64,000 nucleotides of DNA from Lachnospiraceae bacterium AD3010 (GCA_000622025.1 KK211389.1:1-64000); one strand, 5' to 3'. Numbered from the stretch's first letter, positions 18,217 through 27,354 are shown. Program-made: numbers and translations. The notes: a model not told the origin generated them from the sequence alone.

Positions 18217-19170
18217 TTACACTTTTCCGGCGAAAAACTCCCTGCCGCTTTGCATATCGTTATGCATTGTCTTTTTCAGTGTCTCCATACTATCAAACTT
18301 CATTTCCTTCCTGTGGAAATGAAGAAGCTCCACCCTTATGTTTTCCCCGTATAGATCATCATTAAAATCATAAAGGAAGGTCTCTGCATTCACCTTATCC
18401 GAGTCCTGCACCGTGGGCTTTATCCCAATATTCGTAATGCTCTTAAGCTTCTCCGAGCCAAGCACGGTTTCAGAAAAATAAACTCCGAAGGGAGGAAGGA
18501 GCTTTGTTTCCTCGGGAACAATGTTCACCGTCGGCATATCCAGAACCCTGCTTCCAAGCTTCTTACCGTATGTGACCTTTCCCGAGATACTGTAGGGACG
18601 TCCCAGAAGGGCAGCGACGGTCTCCATATCTCCCGTTTTCAGCGTATCACGTACAAGAGTGGAACTAACGGTGTCATCCTTAAACCTCACCTTCTCAACG
18701 ACCATAACCTCGTAACGCCCGGAAGCCATTTCCCTAAGAGAATCAATATTTCCCTTTCCGCCCCTGCCGAAGCTCATATCCGGTCCCGCGGAGATAAAGC
18801 GGGCATTAAGCCCTTCTACAAGTACCCGGTTTACAAAATCAGCCGCAGGGATATTTACGGTGTCCTCCCTTAAAGGATATTCAAGAAGATAATCTATCCC
18901 CCACTCCCTTACCGCTTCTTCTCTCTCATAATCGGTTGTCAGAAGCTCGGCTCTTTCTCCGGAGAAATAAGAGCTGAAAGGTTTATCAAAGGTAAATATA
19001 AGGGTTTTTAACCCAAGCTCAGCGCCTCTTATCCTTAAATTGTCTATAAGGCGCCTGTGTCCGAGATGTATCCCGTCAAACTTCCCGATGGCTACGGCTG
19101 TTCCCGGCTTTTCTGTTCCTTCGGACCTGAAAAAAGCCTCATATTCATCTAATCCGTGAAATACTATCAT
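18217..19170 (-). CDS. ribF: bifunctional riboflavin kinase/FAD synthetase
   Basis: This 317-aa protein has an N-terminal FAD-synthetase nucleotidyltransferase domain (about 1-180, with AIGKFDGIHLGHRRLI) and a C-terminal flavokinase barrel (about 185-310, with GKVTYGKKLGSRVLDMPTVNI). It converts riboflavin to FMN and FAD, the ligand of the riboswitch at 12,177-12,321. It lies 13 nt after truB. Confidence 0.96.
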   Translation of the reverse strand: MIVFHGLDEYEAFFRSEGTEKPGTAVAIGKFDGIHLGHRRLIDNLRIRGAELGLKTLIFTFDKPFSSYFSGERAELLTTDYEREEAVREWGIDYLLEYPLREDTVNIPAADFVNRVLVEGLNARFISAGPDMSFGRGGKGNIDSLREMASGRYEVMVVEKVRFKDDTVSSTLVRDTLKTGDMETVAALLGRPYSISGKVTYGKKLGSRVLDMPTVNIVPEETKLLPPFGVYFSETVLGSEKLKSITNIGIKPTVQDSDKVNAETFLYDFNDDLYGENIRVELLHFHRKEMKFDSMETLKKTMHNDMQSGREFFAGKV

Positions 19171-19183
19171 AAAAAACCACCGG

Positions 19184-20071
19184 TCATAAAAACATCTTTA
19201 CCGGCTTTGCCTGTCCGTTCTTTATTGAGTAGACCGCAGCAAAAGCGCCATCCGAAAAATGAACCCTGTATTCACCGTTCTTTAAGGACTCCGGCACGGA
19301 AAAAACGTTTCCGTTTTTTAATAAGCCTTCGCTCTTTCCCCTTACAGTAATTGACGGAAGGAAGGAAAATACAGACTCCGTACTCAAAATATGACTACCT
19401 ATTTTCCCTTCAGGGACAAGCTCTTCAACCTGCTTTAATGTCAGAGCTTCTTTAAGGGAGTATTCAGAGACCCTGGTTCTTTCAAGGCTTTCCATAGCTG
19501 CGCCTATCCCAAGCTTTTCTCCGGCATCCCTTATTAGGGAACGTATATATGTTCCCTTTCCGCAGGAAACATCAAATGAAACAAAGGGATAATCATAGCT
19601 TTTAATAACTATATCCTTTATTTCAACGGTACAGGGCTTACGTTCTATGGTGACACCCTCTCTGGCAAGCTCATACAGCTTTCTTCCGTTTACCTTCTTT
19701 GCCGAATACATGGGCGGTATCTGCTCATATTTCCCCTTAAAGGACAAAAAAGCATCTTTGACAGCTTCAAAGCCGGGTTCTAATCCTTCAGGAAGATCCT
19801 TCTCCGACAGTACCTTCCCGGTCATATCCTCAGTATCCGTAGTGACCCCCAGCCTCGCAACTGCCGAATACTCCTTATCCTTCTCCGTCAAAAGACCTAC
19901 GGTCTTTGTGGCTTTTCCGAGGCACACCGGCAGTACGCCCGTAGCTTCCGGATCCAGGGTTCCGGTGTGTCCTATCTTTTTCATCTTAAGTATCCCTCTT
20001 AAGACAGAAACCACATCATTACTGGTATATCCTTTTTCCTTATAGATGATCAGTATCCCGTCGTAAGACAT
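19184..20071 (-). CDS. truB: tRNA pseudouridine(55) synthase
   Basis: A 295-aa protein with the TruB motif GHTGTLDPEATGVLP, whose Asp is catalytic. YEQIPPMYSAKKVNGRKLYELAR and GTYIRSLIRD are also conserved. It makes pseudouridine 55 in the T loop of tRNA. It is in its usual place between nrnA and ribF. Confidence 0.97.
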   Translation of the reverse strand: MSYDGILIIYKEKGYTSNDVVSVLRGILKMKKIGHTGTLDPEATGVLPVCLGKATKTVGLLTEKDKEYSAVARLGVTTDTEDMTGKVLSEKDLPEGLEPGFEAVKDAFLSFKGKYEQIPPMYSAKKVNGRKLYELAREGVTIERKPCTVEIKDIVIKSYDYPFVSFDVSCGKGTYIRSLIRDAGEKLGIGAAMESLERTRVSEYSLKEALTLKQVEELVPEGKIGSHILSTESVFSFLPSITVRGKSEGLLKNGNVFSVPESLKNGEYRVHFSDGAFAAVYSIKNGQAKPVKMFL

Positions 20072-20082
20072 AGATAAGACCC

Positions 20083-21051
20083 TTAGGAATCCATAAGCTG
20101 TTTTTCTATTTCAGCCGAGATATTGTTAAGGATATCGTGATAGGTACCGCTCATTGAGAAGCCTGCAGCCTTTTTGTGGCCTCCGCCTCCGAATTTTTTC
20201 GCGATATCCGCAACATTCAGCCTGTTGCTCGCCCTCATTGAGACCTTGTATAAAAGCTGCTCATGGGAGCTTTCGTACATGAATATCGCGCAGTCAACGC
20301 CCTTTGTTTTGTATAGCTGATTTGCTATCCCGTCAAAATCCTTTCCGCCTACGCCATAAAACTCCATAGTCTTATGGTCGATAACGGAGGCTATGCAGTG
20401 ACCATCCATAAATAGTATACTCTCCATTATTGCCCGGCCCATGATCTGATTCTGGACATAGGTCTTTTCATAGTAACTCTTATTGATGATCTCGGTAAAG
20501 TCAAAGCCGAACTCGATAAGCTGCCCCACTATCTCCAGGGTATGGCGTGAGGTATTGGAATACTGCAGTATTCCGGTATCATGGATGATACCCGTATAAA
20601 TACATACGGCAATGTCCTTATCTATCTTATCCTTATCCATAAGGTCAAAAACAAGCTCGGACGTGGAGCTCGCATCCGGAAAGATATGGGAATGATTCCC
20701 GAAGCCTGCATTACTGATATGATGGTCTATACAGGCCGTATCCCGTGCCGCCTCAAAAAACCTTGCAGCCTCACCGAGCCTGTCGATATCCCCGAGATCA
20801 AGGGCGATAAAAAGGTCATACACCTTATCCGGAAGCTCATTATTCAGTACGGTGATCTCGTCAAATCCCTTCATATAGGCATAGATATCCTGAGGCTCCT
20901 CAAGGTAAAGAGCAAGCTCTTTTTCGGGATATACCTTTTTTATATAATTATATAATGCGAGGGTAGAACCCACTGCGTCGCCGTCAGGTCTTACATGGCC
21001 TGAAATTGCGACGGATTCTGCCCCCTTAAGTACTTCATCAAGCTTAAACAT
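20083..21051 (-). CDS. nrnA: DHH/DHHA1 phosphoesterase, NrnA type
   Basis: About 322 aa. The DHH domain has GHVRPDGDAVGS, ALDLGD and the DHHISN signature. The DHHA1 domain ends with the GGGGHKKAAGF motif. NrnA proteins degrade short RNA and often dephosphorylate pAp. The frame runs further upstream, but GGGGAG at 21,058-21,063 lies 6 nt before an ATG at 21,051, so I start there. The start overlaps the end of rbfA by 8 nt. Confidence 0.92.
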   Translation of the reverse strand: MFKLDEVLKGAESVAISGHVRPDGDAVGSTLALYNYIKKVYPEKELALYLEEPQDIYAYMKGFDEITVLNNELPDKVYDLFIALDLGDIDRLGEAARFFEAARDTACIDHHISNAGFGNHSHIFPDASSTSELVFDLMDKDKIDKDIAVCIYTGIIHDTGILQYSNTSRHTLEIVGQLIEFGFDFTEIINKSYYEKTYVQNQIMGRAIMESILFMDGHCIASVIDHKTMEFYGVGGKDFDGIANQLYKTKGVDCAIFMYESSHEQLLYKVSMRASNRLNVADIAKKFGGGGHKKAAGFSMSGTYHDILNNISAEIEKQLMDS

Positions 21052-21433
21052 CGTCATCTCCCCGCTTCGCGCGGCTTTCTTCATCATGCTTCATAACATC
21101 ATCTATTTTCTTTGACATATCCACACCGTATGCTATGGAACCATCCATTATAAATTGGATCTCCGGTGTGTTTCTTAAGTTCACTATCCGGGCAAGCTCT
21201 CTTCTCACAAAGCCCTTTGCGGAATTTAAGCCCTCCTCTGTTTCATCTGCTTCTTTCTCATCCCCGAGTACACTTATATAAGCCTTGCAGGTCTTAAGAT
21301 CCGGGGAGACAAAAACATCGGTAACAGAGGTAAGGGGACTGACACGGGGATCCTTTACCTCCCTGATAATGGAGGAAAGAGCTCTCTGTACCTCACCGTT
21401 TATCCGATTGTTCTTTGCAGAGTTTTTTCTCAC
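21044..21433 (-). CDS. rbfA: 30S ribosome-binding factor A
   Basis: A 129-aa KH-fold ribosome maturation factor with the motifs EVQRALSSIIREVKDPRV and SVTDVFVSPDLKTCKAYISVLG. It helps mature the 5' end of 16S rRNA. It overlaps infB by 4 nt. The charged tail (ESRAKRGDDDV) is slightly longer than usual. Confidence 0.96.
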   Translation of the reverse strand: MRKNSAKNNRINGEVQRALSSIIREVKDPRVSPLTSVTDVFVSPDLKTCKAYISVLGDEKEADETEEGLNSAKGFVRRELARIVNLRNTPEIQFIMDGSIAYGVDMSKKIDDVMKHDEESRAKRGDDDV

Positions 21434-24297
21434 TTTCTCTCTACCTCAACCATCTTGTAACATTCAACGGTATCAAGCTCCTTAAGGTCATTAAAGTCCT
21501 CAAATACAAGACCGCATTCGTATCCTTCCCTGACCTCCTTAACATCGTCCTTAAATCTCTTTAAGGAAGCAAGTTTTCCTTCGTGTATCAGCTCACCGTC
21601 TCTTGATATACGGACGTTGCAGCCTCTTTCAACTATTCCGTCGGTCACATATGATCCTGCAATGTTTCCGATCTGGCTCGCTTTAAAGATCTGTCGTATC
21701 TCCACGTGTCCTATGATCTTTTCTTCAAATACCGGTGCCAGCATTCCCTTCATGGCAAGCTCCATATCGTCTATTGCCTGATAGATGACCTTATAGAGCC
21801 TGATATCAACTTCCTCCTGCTCCGCGCTCTGCTTAGCCATATTGTCTGCCTTAACGTTAAAGCCGATGATGATGGCATTTGACGCACTGGCAAGGATAAC
21901 GTCGGATTCGCTTATTGCTCCGACACCGGAATGGATGACCTTCAGGGCAACCTCCTCATTTGAAAGCTTGAGAAGTGAAGTCTTCAGCGCTTCCACAGAT
22001 CCCTGTACGTCGGCCTTTATGATAACATTGAATTCCTTTAAGTCGCCTTCCTTTATCTGTGAATACAGGTCATCAAGGGACATCCTGGTCTTCGTATCCC
22101 GTAAGAGCTCATTCTTCTGCTGAGCCTTAAAGGTATCTGCGAAATTCTTGGCCTCCTTGTCGGACTCGGGTGATACGAAGATCTCTCCTGCTTCTGGAAC
22201 ATCATCAAGACCCAGTATCTCCGCAGGCGTGGAGGGCGTAGCCTCCTTTATCCTCCGTCCGTTTTCGTCAAGCATCGCCCTGACTCTGCCGTGACAGGCT
22301 CCAACCGCAATGAAATCACCGACATGAAGTGTTCCCTTCTGAACCAGGATACTTGCGACCGGACCCCTGCCCTTGTCAAGGCGGGCTTCAAGCACAAGGC
22401 CTCTTGCCTTTCTGTCCGGATTTGCCTTAAGCTCAAGAACGTCAGCAGTAAGAAGAATCATTTCAAGGAGCTGGTCAATTCCCTCTCCGGTCTTTGCTGA
22501 AACCGGAACATACACCGTTGAACCACCCCAGTCCTCGGGAATAAGCTCATACTCGGATAATTCCTGCTTAACCCTCTCAATATTTGCACTGGGCTTATCT
22601 ATCTTATTAACCGCAACGATTATCTCAACTCCGGCAGCCTTCGCATGGTTTATAGCCTCCACGGTCTGGGGCATAACACCGTCGTCTGCAGCAACAACAA
22701 GCACTGCAATATCGGTGGAGCTGGCACCCCTCATTCTCATCGCGGTAAAGGCTTCATGCCCGGGAGTATCAAGGAAGGTGATCTTCTGACCCTGTATCTT
22801 TACCATATAGGCACCGATAGCCTGGGTAATACCACCGGATTCCTTTTCCGTAACCCTTGTAGCACGTATCTTGTCAAGAAGTGATGTCTTACCATGGTCA
22901 ACGTGACCCATTACACAGACAACGGGAGGACGCTTTGTAAATGTGGATGCATCCTCTTCCTCTTCCTTCAGAAGCTCCGCAATGACATCCACCTTCTTTT
23001 CATGCTCACAGAGAATGTCGAAATCCGCAGCAATATTCTCGGCTTCTTCGTAGCTGACTTCCGAATTCAGAGTCACGACCTGACCTGTAAGGAAGAGCTT
23101 CTTTATGATCTGTGATGCCTGTATCTTCATATGATCCGCGAGATCACGTATGGTAATGGTCTCCGGTATCACAATAACCTTGATCTCTTCTTCAACAGGC
23201 TTCGGAGCAGGCTGAGGCTTACGGAATCCATGGGGATTGAACTTCTTCCCGGCCTTCTCCTCCATGCTGGCTTCTAAGACTGCGTCCTTCCTTCTTCTGG
23301 CCTCAGACTGTCTTCTCCTGTCGGCATCGGATCTTCTTCCCTGTCCGCCTTTTTCCGGAGCCGCCCCCTGAGGGCCTCCCGGAGCGCCTCCCCGGCCCTG
23401 CGGGTTCTTTCCGTAGGCACCCGGTCTTTCATTTCTTGAACCAGAGAAAGGCCTAGGGCCACTATTCCCAGCAGTACGATAACTCTGTTGAGGAGCTTTT
23501 CCGTTTTTGTTGCCTTCCTGAATGCCATTATTTACGCCTCTCCTCACTCCCGGAGTCTGAGCAGCTCCTGATCGCATACGATCATAAACATTTCCGTAGA
23601 TCTTTCTGGGGCCCGGTGCCGGAGCTGCCTGAGGGCTCTGTTCTGTCTTTTCGGGAGCCTTGGGCGTTTCCTCCCGTGTAACGGTCTCTTCACGGGTCTC
23701 CAGAATCTTTACATCCTCCTCCTTTTCCTTAGGAGGAAGCTTTATGCCTTCAAAAGCATCGGGACTTGCCACCTCGGTATGCTTAAAGGTCTTCTTTACT
23801 GTCTTTTCCGGATCCTCTATCTTTCCGCCGCTTATCCTGTATACCTGGCGTCCTGCATTTGATCTGCTGTTCCCGCTTACGCTGTTCCTGTTATTCGTGG
23901 CAAAGATTATATGCTTCTTTTTCGGAGGAGCATTCTTTACGGGAGCCTTCGGCTTATCCTGAGGCTTTTCCTTTGCAGCCCCGGAAGTCTGAGCCGGTTT
24001 CGGTGCGTCCTTCTCCGTCTTTATCGCAGCGCCTGCTCCTGATGGCTTATCGGCAGCCTTTTCTTTCTTTGTATCAGCGGTCTTTCCTTCTGTATTTCCC
24101 GGATCACTCTTTTTCTCTATTCCGGAAGCGTCAAACCTTTCACGGACCATAGAGGCTTCTTCATCACTGATCTTATTCATGTGGCTCGTTACATTAATGC
24201 CCTTGCCGTTCAGGAATTCAATGACATCTTTATTGGAAACATCTATCCCCTTTTCCTTTAATTCTTTTGTTAGCTTTAATATCTGAACACTTCCCAT
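21430..24297 (-). CDS. infB: translation initiation factor IF-2
   Basis: 955 aa. An IF2-N domain starts the protein, then a long disordered Lys/Pro/Gly/Arg-rich linker reaches to about residue 370. The second IF2-N domain is followed by the GTPase domain with G1 GHVDHGKTS (near 462), G3 DTPGHEA and G4 NKID, then the C1 and C2 domains. It places initiator tRNA on the 30S subunit. The linker makes the protein longer than the E. coli form but is normal for Firmicutes with extended linkers. Confidence 0.97.
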   Translation of the reverse strand: MGSVQILKLTKELKEKGIDVSNKDVIEFLNGKGINVTSHMNKISDEEASMVRERFDASGIEKKSDPGNTEGKTADTKKEKAADKPSGAGAAIKTEKDAPKPAQTSGAAKEKPQDKPKAPVKNAPPKKKHIIFATNNRNSVSGNSRSNAGRQVYRISGGKIEDPEKTVKKTFKHTEVASPDAFEGIKLPPKEKEEDVKILETREETVTREETPKAPEKTEQSPQAAPAPGPRKIYGNVYDRMRSGAAQTPGVRRGVNNGIQEGNKNGKAPQQSYRTAGNSGPRPFSGSRNERPGAYGKNPQGRGGAPGGPQGAAPEKGGQGRRSDADRRRQSEARRRKDAVLEASMEEKAGKKFNPHGFRKPQPAPKPVEEEIKVIVIPETITIRDLADHMKIQASQIIKKLFLTGQVVTLNSEVSYEEAENIAADFDILCEHEKKVDVIAELLKEEEEDASTFTKRPPVVCVMGHVDHGKTSLLDKIRATRVTEKESGGITQAIGAYMVKIQGQKITFLDTPGHEAFTAMRMRGASSTDIAVLVVAADDGVMPQTVEAINHAKAAGVEIIVAVNKIDKPSANIERVKQELSEYELIPEDWGGSTVYVPVSAKTGEGIDQLLEMILLTADVLELKANPDRKARGLVLEARLDKGRGPVASILVQKGTLHVGDFIAVGACHGRVRAMLDENGRRIKEATPSTPAEILGLDDVPEAGEIFVSPESDKEAKNFADTFKAQQKNELLRDTKTRMSLDDLYSQIKEGDLKEFNVIIKADVQGSVEALKTSLLKLSNEEVALKVIHSGVGAISESDVILASASNAIIIGFNVKADNMAKQSAEQEEVDIRLYKVIYQAIDDMELAMKGMLAPVFEEKIIGHVEIRQIFKASQIGNIAGSYVTDGIVERGCNVRISRDGELIHEGKLASLKRFKDDVKEVREGYECGLVFEDFNDLKELDTVECYKMVEVERK

Positions 24298-24412
24298 ATC
24301 CTGTCGATGCCACTCCTTTCTTACACCAAACGAACAGCCGGAATATCAATTCTTCATAATGCCCGGTTTACCGGGCGTCACCTGCGGCTTTGCAAATGAC
24401 TGTTCTGAGTAT

Positions 24413-24718
24413 TTACTCCTTCAAAAGCTTATAAATAGATCTCCCCAGTCCCTCATCGGTAACTGCGGCAACCGTACGGCTCGGCTTTCCGAGATGCCGT
24501 CCCAGTTCCTCCTTTGATCCCAATGAAACCAAAGGAACATCATAATACGTACATTTATCATTAAAGGTCTTTTTACTTCTGTCAGAGGCTTCAAGGCTTA
24601 CTATGACCAGAAATGCGGTACCGTTTCTGATGCTTTGAAGCACCGTGTCCTCTCCGCTTATTGTTTTCCCTGCTCTAGTCGCCATCCCCAGAAGCGACAA
24701 TGCCTTTTCTTCCTTCAA
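24413..24718 (-). CDS. L7Ae-family ribosomal protein (YlxQ)
   Basis: A 101-aa L7Ae/L30e/S12e-Gadd45 family protein with LGMATRAGKTISGEDTVLQSIRNG and an LVIVSLEASDRSKK segment. It probably binds kink-turn RNA. The start is TTG at 24,718, inside the last codons of ylxR; a second TTG slightly downstream is also possible. It is in the standard nusA-ylxR-ylxQ-infB order. The 115-nt gap before infB holds only a GCCCGG/CCGGGC hairpin. Confidence 0.9.
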   Translation of the reverse strand: MKEEKALSLLGMATRAGKTISGEDTVLQSIRNGTAFLVIVSLEASDRSKKTFNDKCTYYDVPLVSLGSKEELGRHLGKPSRTVAAVTDEGLGRSIYKLLKE

Positions 24719-24980
24719 GCTCAGAAATCTCCCTGAAAACCCGTTCCTTATCCTCTGTCTTTATCTTTGCCCTAAAGGATCTCTCAAGAGCATTCTTCCT
24801 GTATGAGCGTTCTATACAGGACGGTTCCCTGCAGATATATGCACCCCGTCCTTCGGCATATCCCGTTTTATCTAGGGAGACAATTCCCTCCCTGTTCCGG
24901 ACGATCCTAAGAAGCTTACTTTTTTCAACGATCTGTCCGCAGCTCACACATTTCCTGCAGACTTCCTTAATCTTATTCAA
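24675..24980 (-). CDS. YlxR family RNA-binding protein (DUF448)
   Basis: 101 aa with the family motifs RKCVSCGQ, LLRIVR and GRGAYICREPSCIE, plus a basic C-terminal helix. YlxR proteins are small nucleic-acid-binding proteins always found next to nusA. The last 44 nt overlap the ylxQ frame. It is 224 nt downstream of nusA, a gap filled by a tandem-repeat and REP array. Confidence 0.92.
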   Translation of the reverse strand: MNKIKEVCRKCVSCGQIVEKSKLLRIVRNREGIVSLDKTGYAEGRGAYICREPSCIERSYRKNALERSFRAKIKTEDKERVFREISELEGRKGIVASGDGD

Positions 24981-25004
24981 TGTGCTAAATAATAATCTCT
25001 CCTA

Positions 25005-25139
25005 CTGTCATCCTGAGCCCTCTTCCTGTCATCCTGAGCCCTCTTCCTGTCATCCTGAGCCCTCTTCCTGTCATCCTGAGCGAAGCGAAGGATCTTCCAA
25101 CCGGTTATAGAAGATTCTTCGCTCCGCTCAGAATGACAA
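25005..25139. repeat. 21-bp tandem repeats running into a REP-like palindrome
   Basis: Units of CTGTCATCCTGAGCCCTCTT plus C start at 25,005, 25,026 and 25,047, and a fourth at 25,068 continues into the palindrome. There, CATCCTGAGCGAAGCGAAGG near 25,072 is mirrored by TTCTTCGCTCCGCTCAGAAT near 25,117-25,136. The array occupies the nusA-ylxR gap, so it is transcribed as part of the operon. Confidence 0.85.
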
Positions 25140-25204
25140 AGTGCAGTCTCAGAATAGCATTGTGCAGCCTCAGAATGGCACTGATTTTATGCCATTTTAT
25201 CTGT

Positions 25205-26527
25205 TCACTCTGCCGTCTCTTCGTCAGAAGCTTCCTCTTCATTTATAGCTTCCCCTTCTTCCGGGGCTTCCCCTTCTTCCGGGGCTTCCTCTCCATTCAG
25301 GGTTCCCTCTTCATTAGCGGCTTCCTCAGAGTATTCACCCTCTTCCTCGTATTCCTCAGGGCCGATGTAATTTCCTTCCTCATCGTAATACTCTTCTTCA
25401 TACTCGCCCTCTTCATCAACGAGATAATCCTCCATACGGAAGCCGGGCGCATCCTTTGCCTGAGTCTCCGACTTGATGTCGATCTTGAAGCCTGTGAGCC
25501 TTGCTGCAAGGCGAGCATTCTGTCCTTCCTTACCGATGGCGAGGCTGAGCTGATAATCGGGAACCACTACCTTTGCAGTCTTCTCGTCTCCGTCAACTAT
25601 GGCAGAAACAACCTTTGCCGGAGACAGGGCGTTCTCTATAAAGATAGCAGGATTTTCGTCCCAGTTTATGATATCTATCTTTTCTCCGCCAAGTTCGTCT
25701 ACAACCGCATTTACCCTTGTACCGTTAAGTCCCACGCAGGCACCTACCGCATCTACGTCGGGGTTATTGCTGTATACCGCGATCTTTGTACGGCTTCCGG
25801 CCTCTCTGGAAATACCCATTATCTCTACGGTGCCGTCCGCCACCTCATTAACCTCTTTCTCAAAAAGCTTCTTTACAAGCTCGGGATGGGTTCTCGATAC
25901 CAGTATCCTCGGTCCCTTGGTGGTATTCTTTACCTCCAGTACGTAGACCTTTACCCTGTCATGGATATTCAGGAATTCTCCCCTTACCTGTTCTCCCTCT
26001 GAAAGGAAGGCGTCGGCCTTGCCCAGATTTATGCTGATATTCCGTCCGATATACCTCTGGACGGTTCCGCTTACGATATCGTGCTCACGCTGTGAGAACT
26101 CGTTAAATACGGAGTTTCTCTCCTCCTCACGGATCTTCTGGAGTATCACGTTCTTAGCGTTCTGTGTGGCGATACGTCCGAATTCCTTACTCTTTAATTC
26201 AACCTTCACCGTGTCGCCGATATTTGCCTCCGGATCGATTGCCATAGCATCATCCGTGCTTATCTCCAGAACCGGATCGGTAACTTCCGAAACCACAGTC
26301 TTTTCCGCATAAAGAAAATAATTGCAGGTCTCTCTGTCGATCTCGCAATGAACATTTTCGCTACGTCCCCCGAAATTATTCTTGCAGGCGGTAAGCAGCG
26401 AATTCTCTATCGCCTCGAAAAGAGTTTCACGGTTTATACCCTTTTCCTTTTCAAGCAGGGTAAGTGCCTGTAGGAGCTCTGTATTGATCCCGTTATTCTC
26501 CTGAACTTCTTCCTTTTTCTTTTTCAT
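25205..26527 (-). CDS. nusA: transcription termination/antitermination factor NusA
   Basis: 440 aa. An N-terminal polymerase-binding domain (about 1-130) is followed by S1 (about 135-200, HDIVSGTVQRYIGRNI) and two KH domains (about 210-345, with VGACVGLNGTRVNAVVDELGGEKID and the later LAIGKEGQNARLAARLTG). It ends in an unusual 80-residue acidic tail with GEAPEEGEAPEEGEA repeats. The tail is encoded by duplicated 18-bp units near 25,250-25,290. The missing E. coli-type AR domains are normal for Firmicutes. Confidence 0.96.
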   Translation of the reverse strand: MKKKKEEVQENNGINTELLQALTLLEKEKGINRETLFEAIENSLLTACKNNFGGRSENVHCEIDRETCNYFLYAEKTVVSEVTDPVLEISTDDAMAIDPEANIGDTVKVELKSKEFGRIATQNAKNVILQKIREEERNSVFNEFSQREHDIVSGTVQRYIGRNISINLGKADAFLSEGEQVRGEFLNIHDRVKVYVLEVKNTTKGPRILVSRTHPELVKKLFEKEVNEVADGTVEIMGISREAGSRTKIAVYSNNPDVDAVGACVGLNGTRVNAVVDELGGEKIDIINWDENPAIFIENALSPAKVVSAIVDGDEKTAKVVVPDYQLSLAIGKEGQNARLAARLTGFKIDIKSETQAKDAPGFRMEDYLVDEEGEYEEEYYDEEGNYIGPEEYEEEGEYSEEAANEEGTLNGEEAPEEGEAPEEGEAINEEEASDEETAE

Positions 26528-26603
26528 TTTTCTTCTCCTGATAGTTTAATATATGTATATGTGATTAAATGAATTTCCAAACCCGGCAATTCTAATCTGT
26601 TTT

Positions 26604-26717
26604 GCAGAGCATTTCCTGTCATACAGGGCATTTCCTGTTATGCAGGGCATTTCCTGTCATGCAGGGCATTTCCTGTCTTGCAGGGCATTTCCTGTCATGC
26701 AGGGCATTTCCTGTCAT
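26604..26717. repeat. six tandem 19-bp repeats
   Basis: Unit GCAGGGCATTTCCTGTCAT, with small changes, starts at 26,604, 26,623, 26,642, 26,661, 26,680 and 26,699. The last unit flows into CCTGAGCGAAGCGAAGGATCTT, the REP core, which reaches the end of rimP. The array lies between rimP and nusA. Confidence 0.9.
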
Positions 26718-26737
26718 CCTGAGCGAAGCGAAGGATC

Positions 26738-27004
26738 TTACTCTTCTGTCATAAACCCCGGCGAAGAGATCTCCATAGTATACGCATCCTTGATATAATC
26801 CTCCTTATCAAGTATCTTGCTGACCCTGCGGCTCACAAGGACACAGTCGTCAATGGTGATCCCGCCTTCCTTATCTATGTATGCTCTAAGGTAATAATTT
26901 CCGTTTTCCTTAACGTACTCGGTCTTTATGAGTGTGAAGCCGTTTTCGTCCGTCACGGGCTTAATAAGCTCCGCAAATCTTTCGGCGATCTGTATTTCAA
27001 TCAT
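26738..27004 (-). CDS. rimP: ribosome maturation factor RimP, truncated to its N-terminal domain
   Basis: 88 aa, against about 150 for the family. The N-terminal RimP domain is intact up to the conserved YTMEISSPG at residues 75-83, which marks the domain boundary. The remaining five residues are encoded by repeat DNA (GATCCTTCGC palindrome) and the C-terminal SH3-like domain is absent. I find no trace of it in the 210 nt before nusA. RimP acts in 30S maturation. Whether the single domain still works is unknown. Position upstream of nusA is standard. Confidence 0.85.
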   Translation of the reverse strand: MIEIQIAERFAELIKPVTDENGFTLIKTEYVKENGNYYLRAYIDKEGGITIDDCVLVSRRVSKILDKEDYIKDAYTMEISSPGFMTEE

Positions 27005-27068
27005 TTTATACCTCTGTCAGAGTATCTGTTCCTGATATTAACCCGTCAGATACCTTCACAGTAAAAGA

Positions 27069-27095
27069 GTGGGCTTTCGAAAGCCCACTCACAAG
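27069..27095 (-). terminator. hairpin upstream of rimP
   Basis: GAGTGGGCTTTC pairs perfectly with GAAAGCCCACTC around the centre at about 27,081. On the minus strand TTTTAC follows. It would stop leftward transcripts reaching the nusA operon from the element side. Confidence 0.6.
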
Positions 27096-27155
27096 TTACG
27101 CTGATAATATATCACCAGGATTTTGGTGCGTCAAGTGACAGCCCAAAAAAAGTAC

Positions 27156-27184
27156 TTGATTTTTTTCAATTATACGTGTATCAT
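27156..27184 (+). promoter_or_regulatory. promoter of the tRNA-Glu gene
   Basis: TTGATT (27,156-27,161), 17 nt, TATCAT (27,179-27,184). The tRNA begins 12 nt later, consistent with a start near 27,191. Confidence 0.8.
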
Positions 27185-27195
27185 TCTCTTTGCGC

Positions 27196-27267
27196 GGCTC
27201 GTTGGTCAAGAGGTTAAGACGCTGCCCTCTCACGGCAGAATCACCGGTTCGATTCCGATACGAGCTA
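27196..27267 (+). tRNA. tRNA-Glu (anticodon CTC), integration site
   Basis: GGCTCGT at 27,196 pairs with ACGAGCT at 27,260-27,266, and A27267 is the discriminator. The anticodon loop CTCTCAC gives CTC. The T arm carries GGTTCGATTCC. Its last 22 bp (27,246-27,267) are repeated exactly at 35,528-35,549, so a mobile element has integrated here and restored the 3' end. Confidence 0.94.
27246..27267 (+). repeat. attL: 22-bp core in the tRNA-Glu 3' end
   Basis: The core runs from the T arm through the discriminator base and is identical to 35,528-35,549. It is the left boundary of the element. Confidence 0.88.
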
Positions 27268-27279
27268 TTGTTAAGATCG

Positions 27280-27319
27280 CCCTGAAAGGTTGAATTTATC
27301 GGCTTTTCAGGGTTTTTTT
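27280..27319 (+). terminator. element-supplied terminator after tRNA-Glu
   Basis: CCCTGAAA (27,280-27,287) pairs with TTTTCAGGG (27,304-27,312), followed by seven T. It replaces the tRNA's original terminator, now stranded at 35,556-35,586. Confidence 0.8.
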
Positions 27320-27335
27320 CATGCTCTAAATTTTG

Positions 27336-27354
27336 AATCAGCAAAAATCAGCAG
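27336..27354 (+). repeat. paired AATCAGCA repeats near attL
   Basis: Two copies (AATCAGCA at 27,336 and AAATCAGCAG at 27,345-27,354) match four copies near the other end of the element. They are candidates for integrase arm-type binding sites. Confidence 0.5.
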
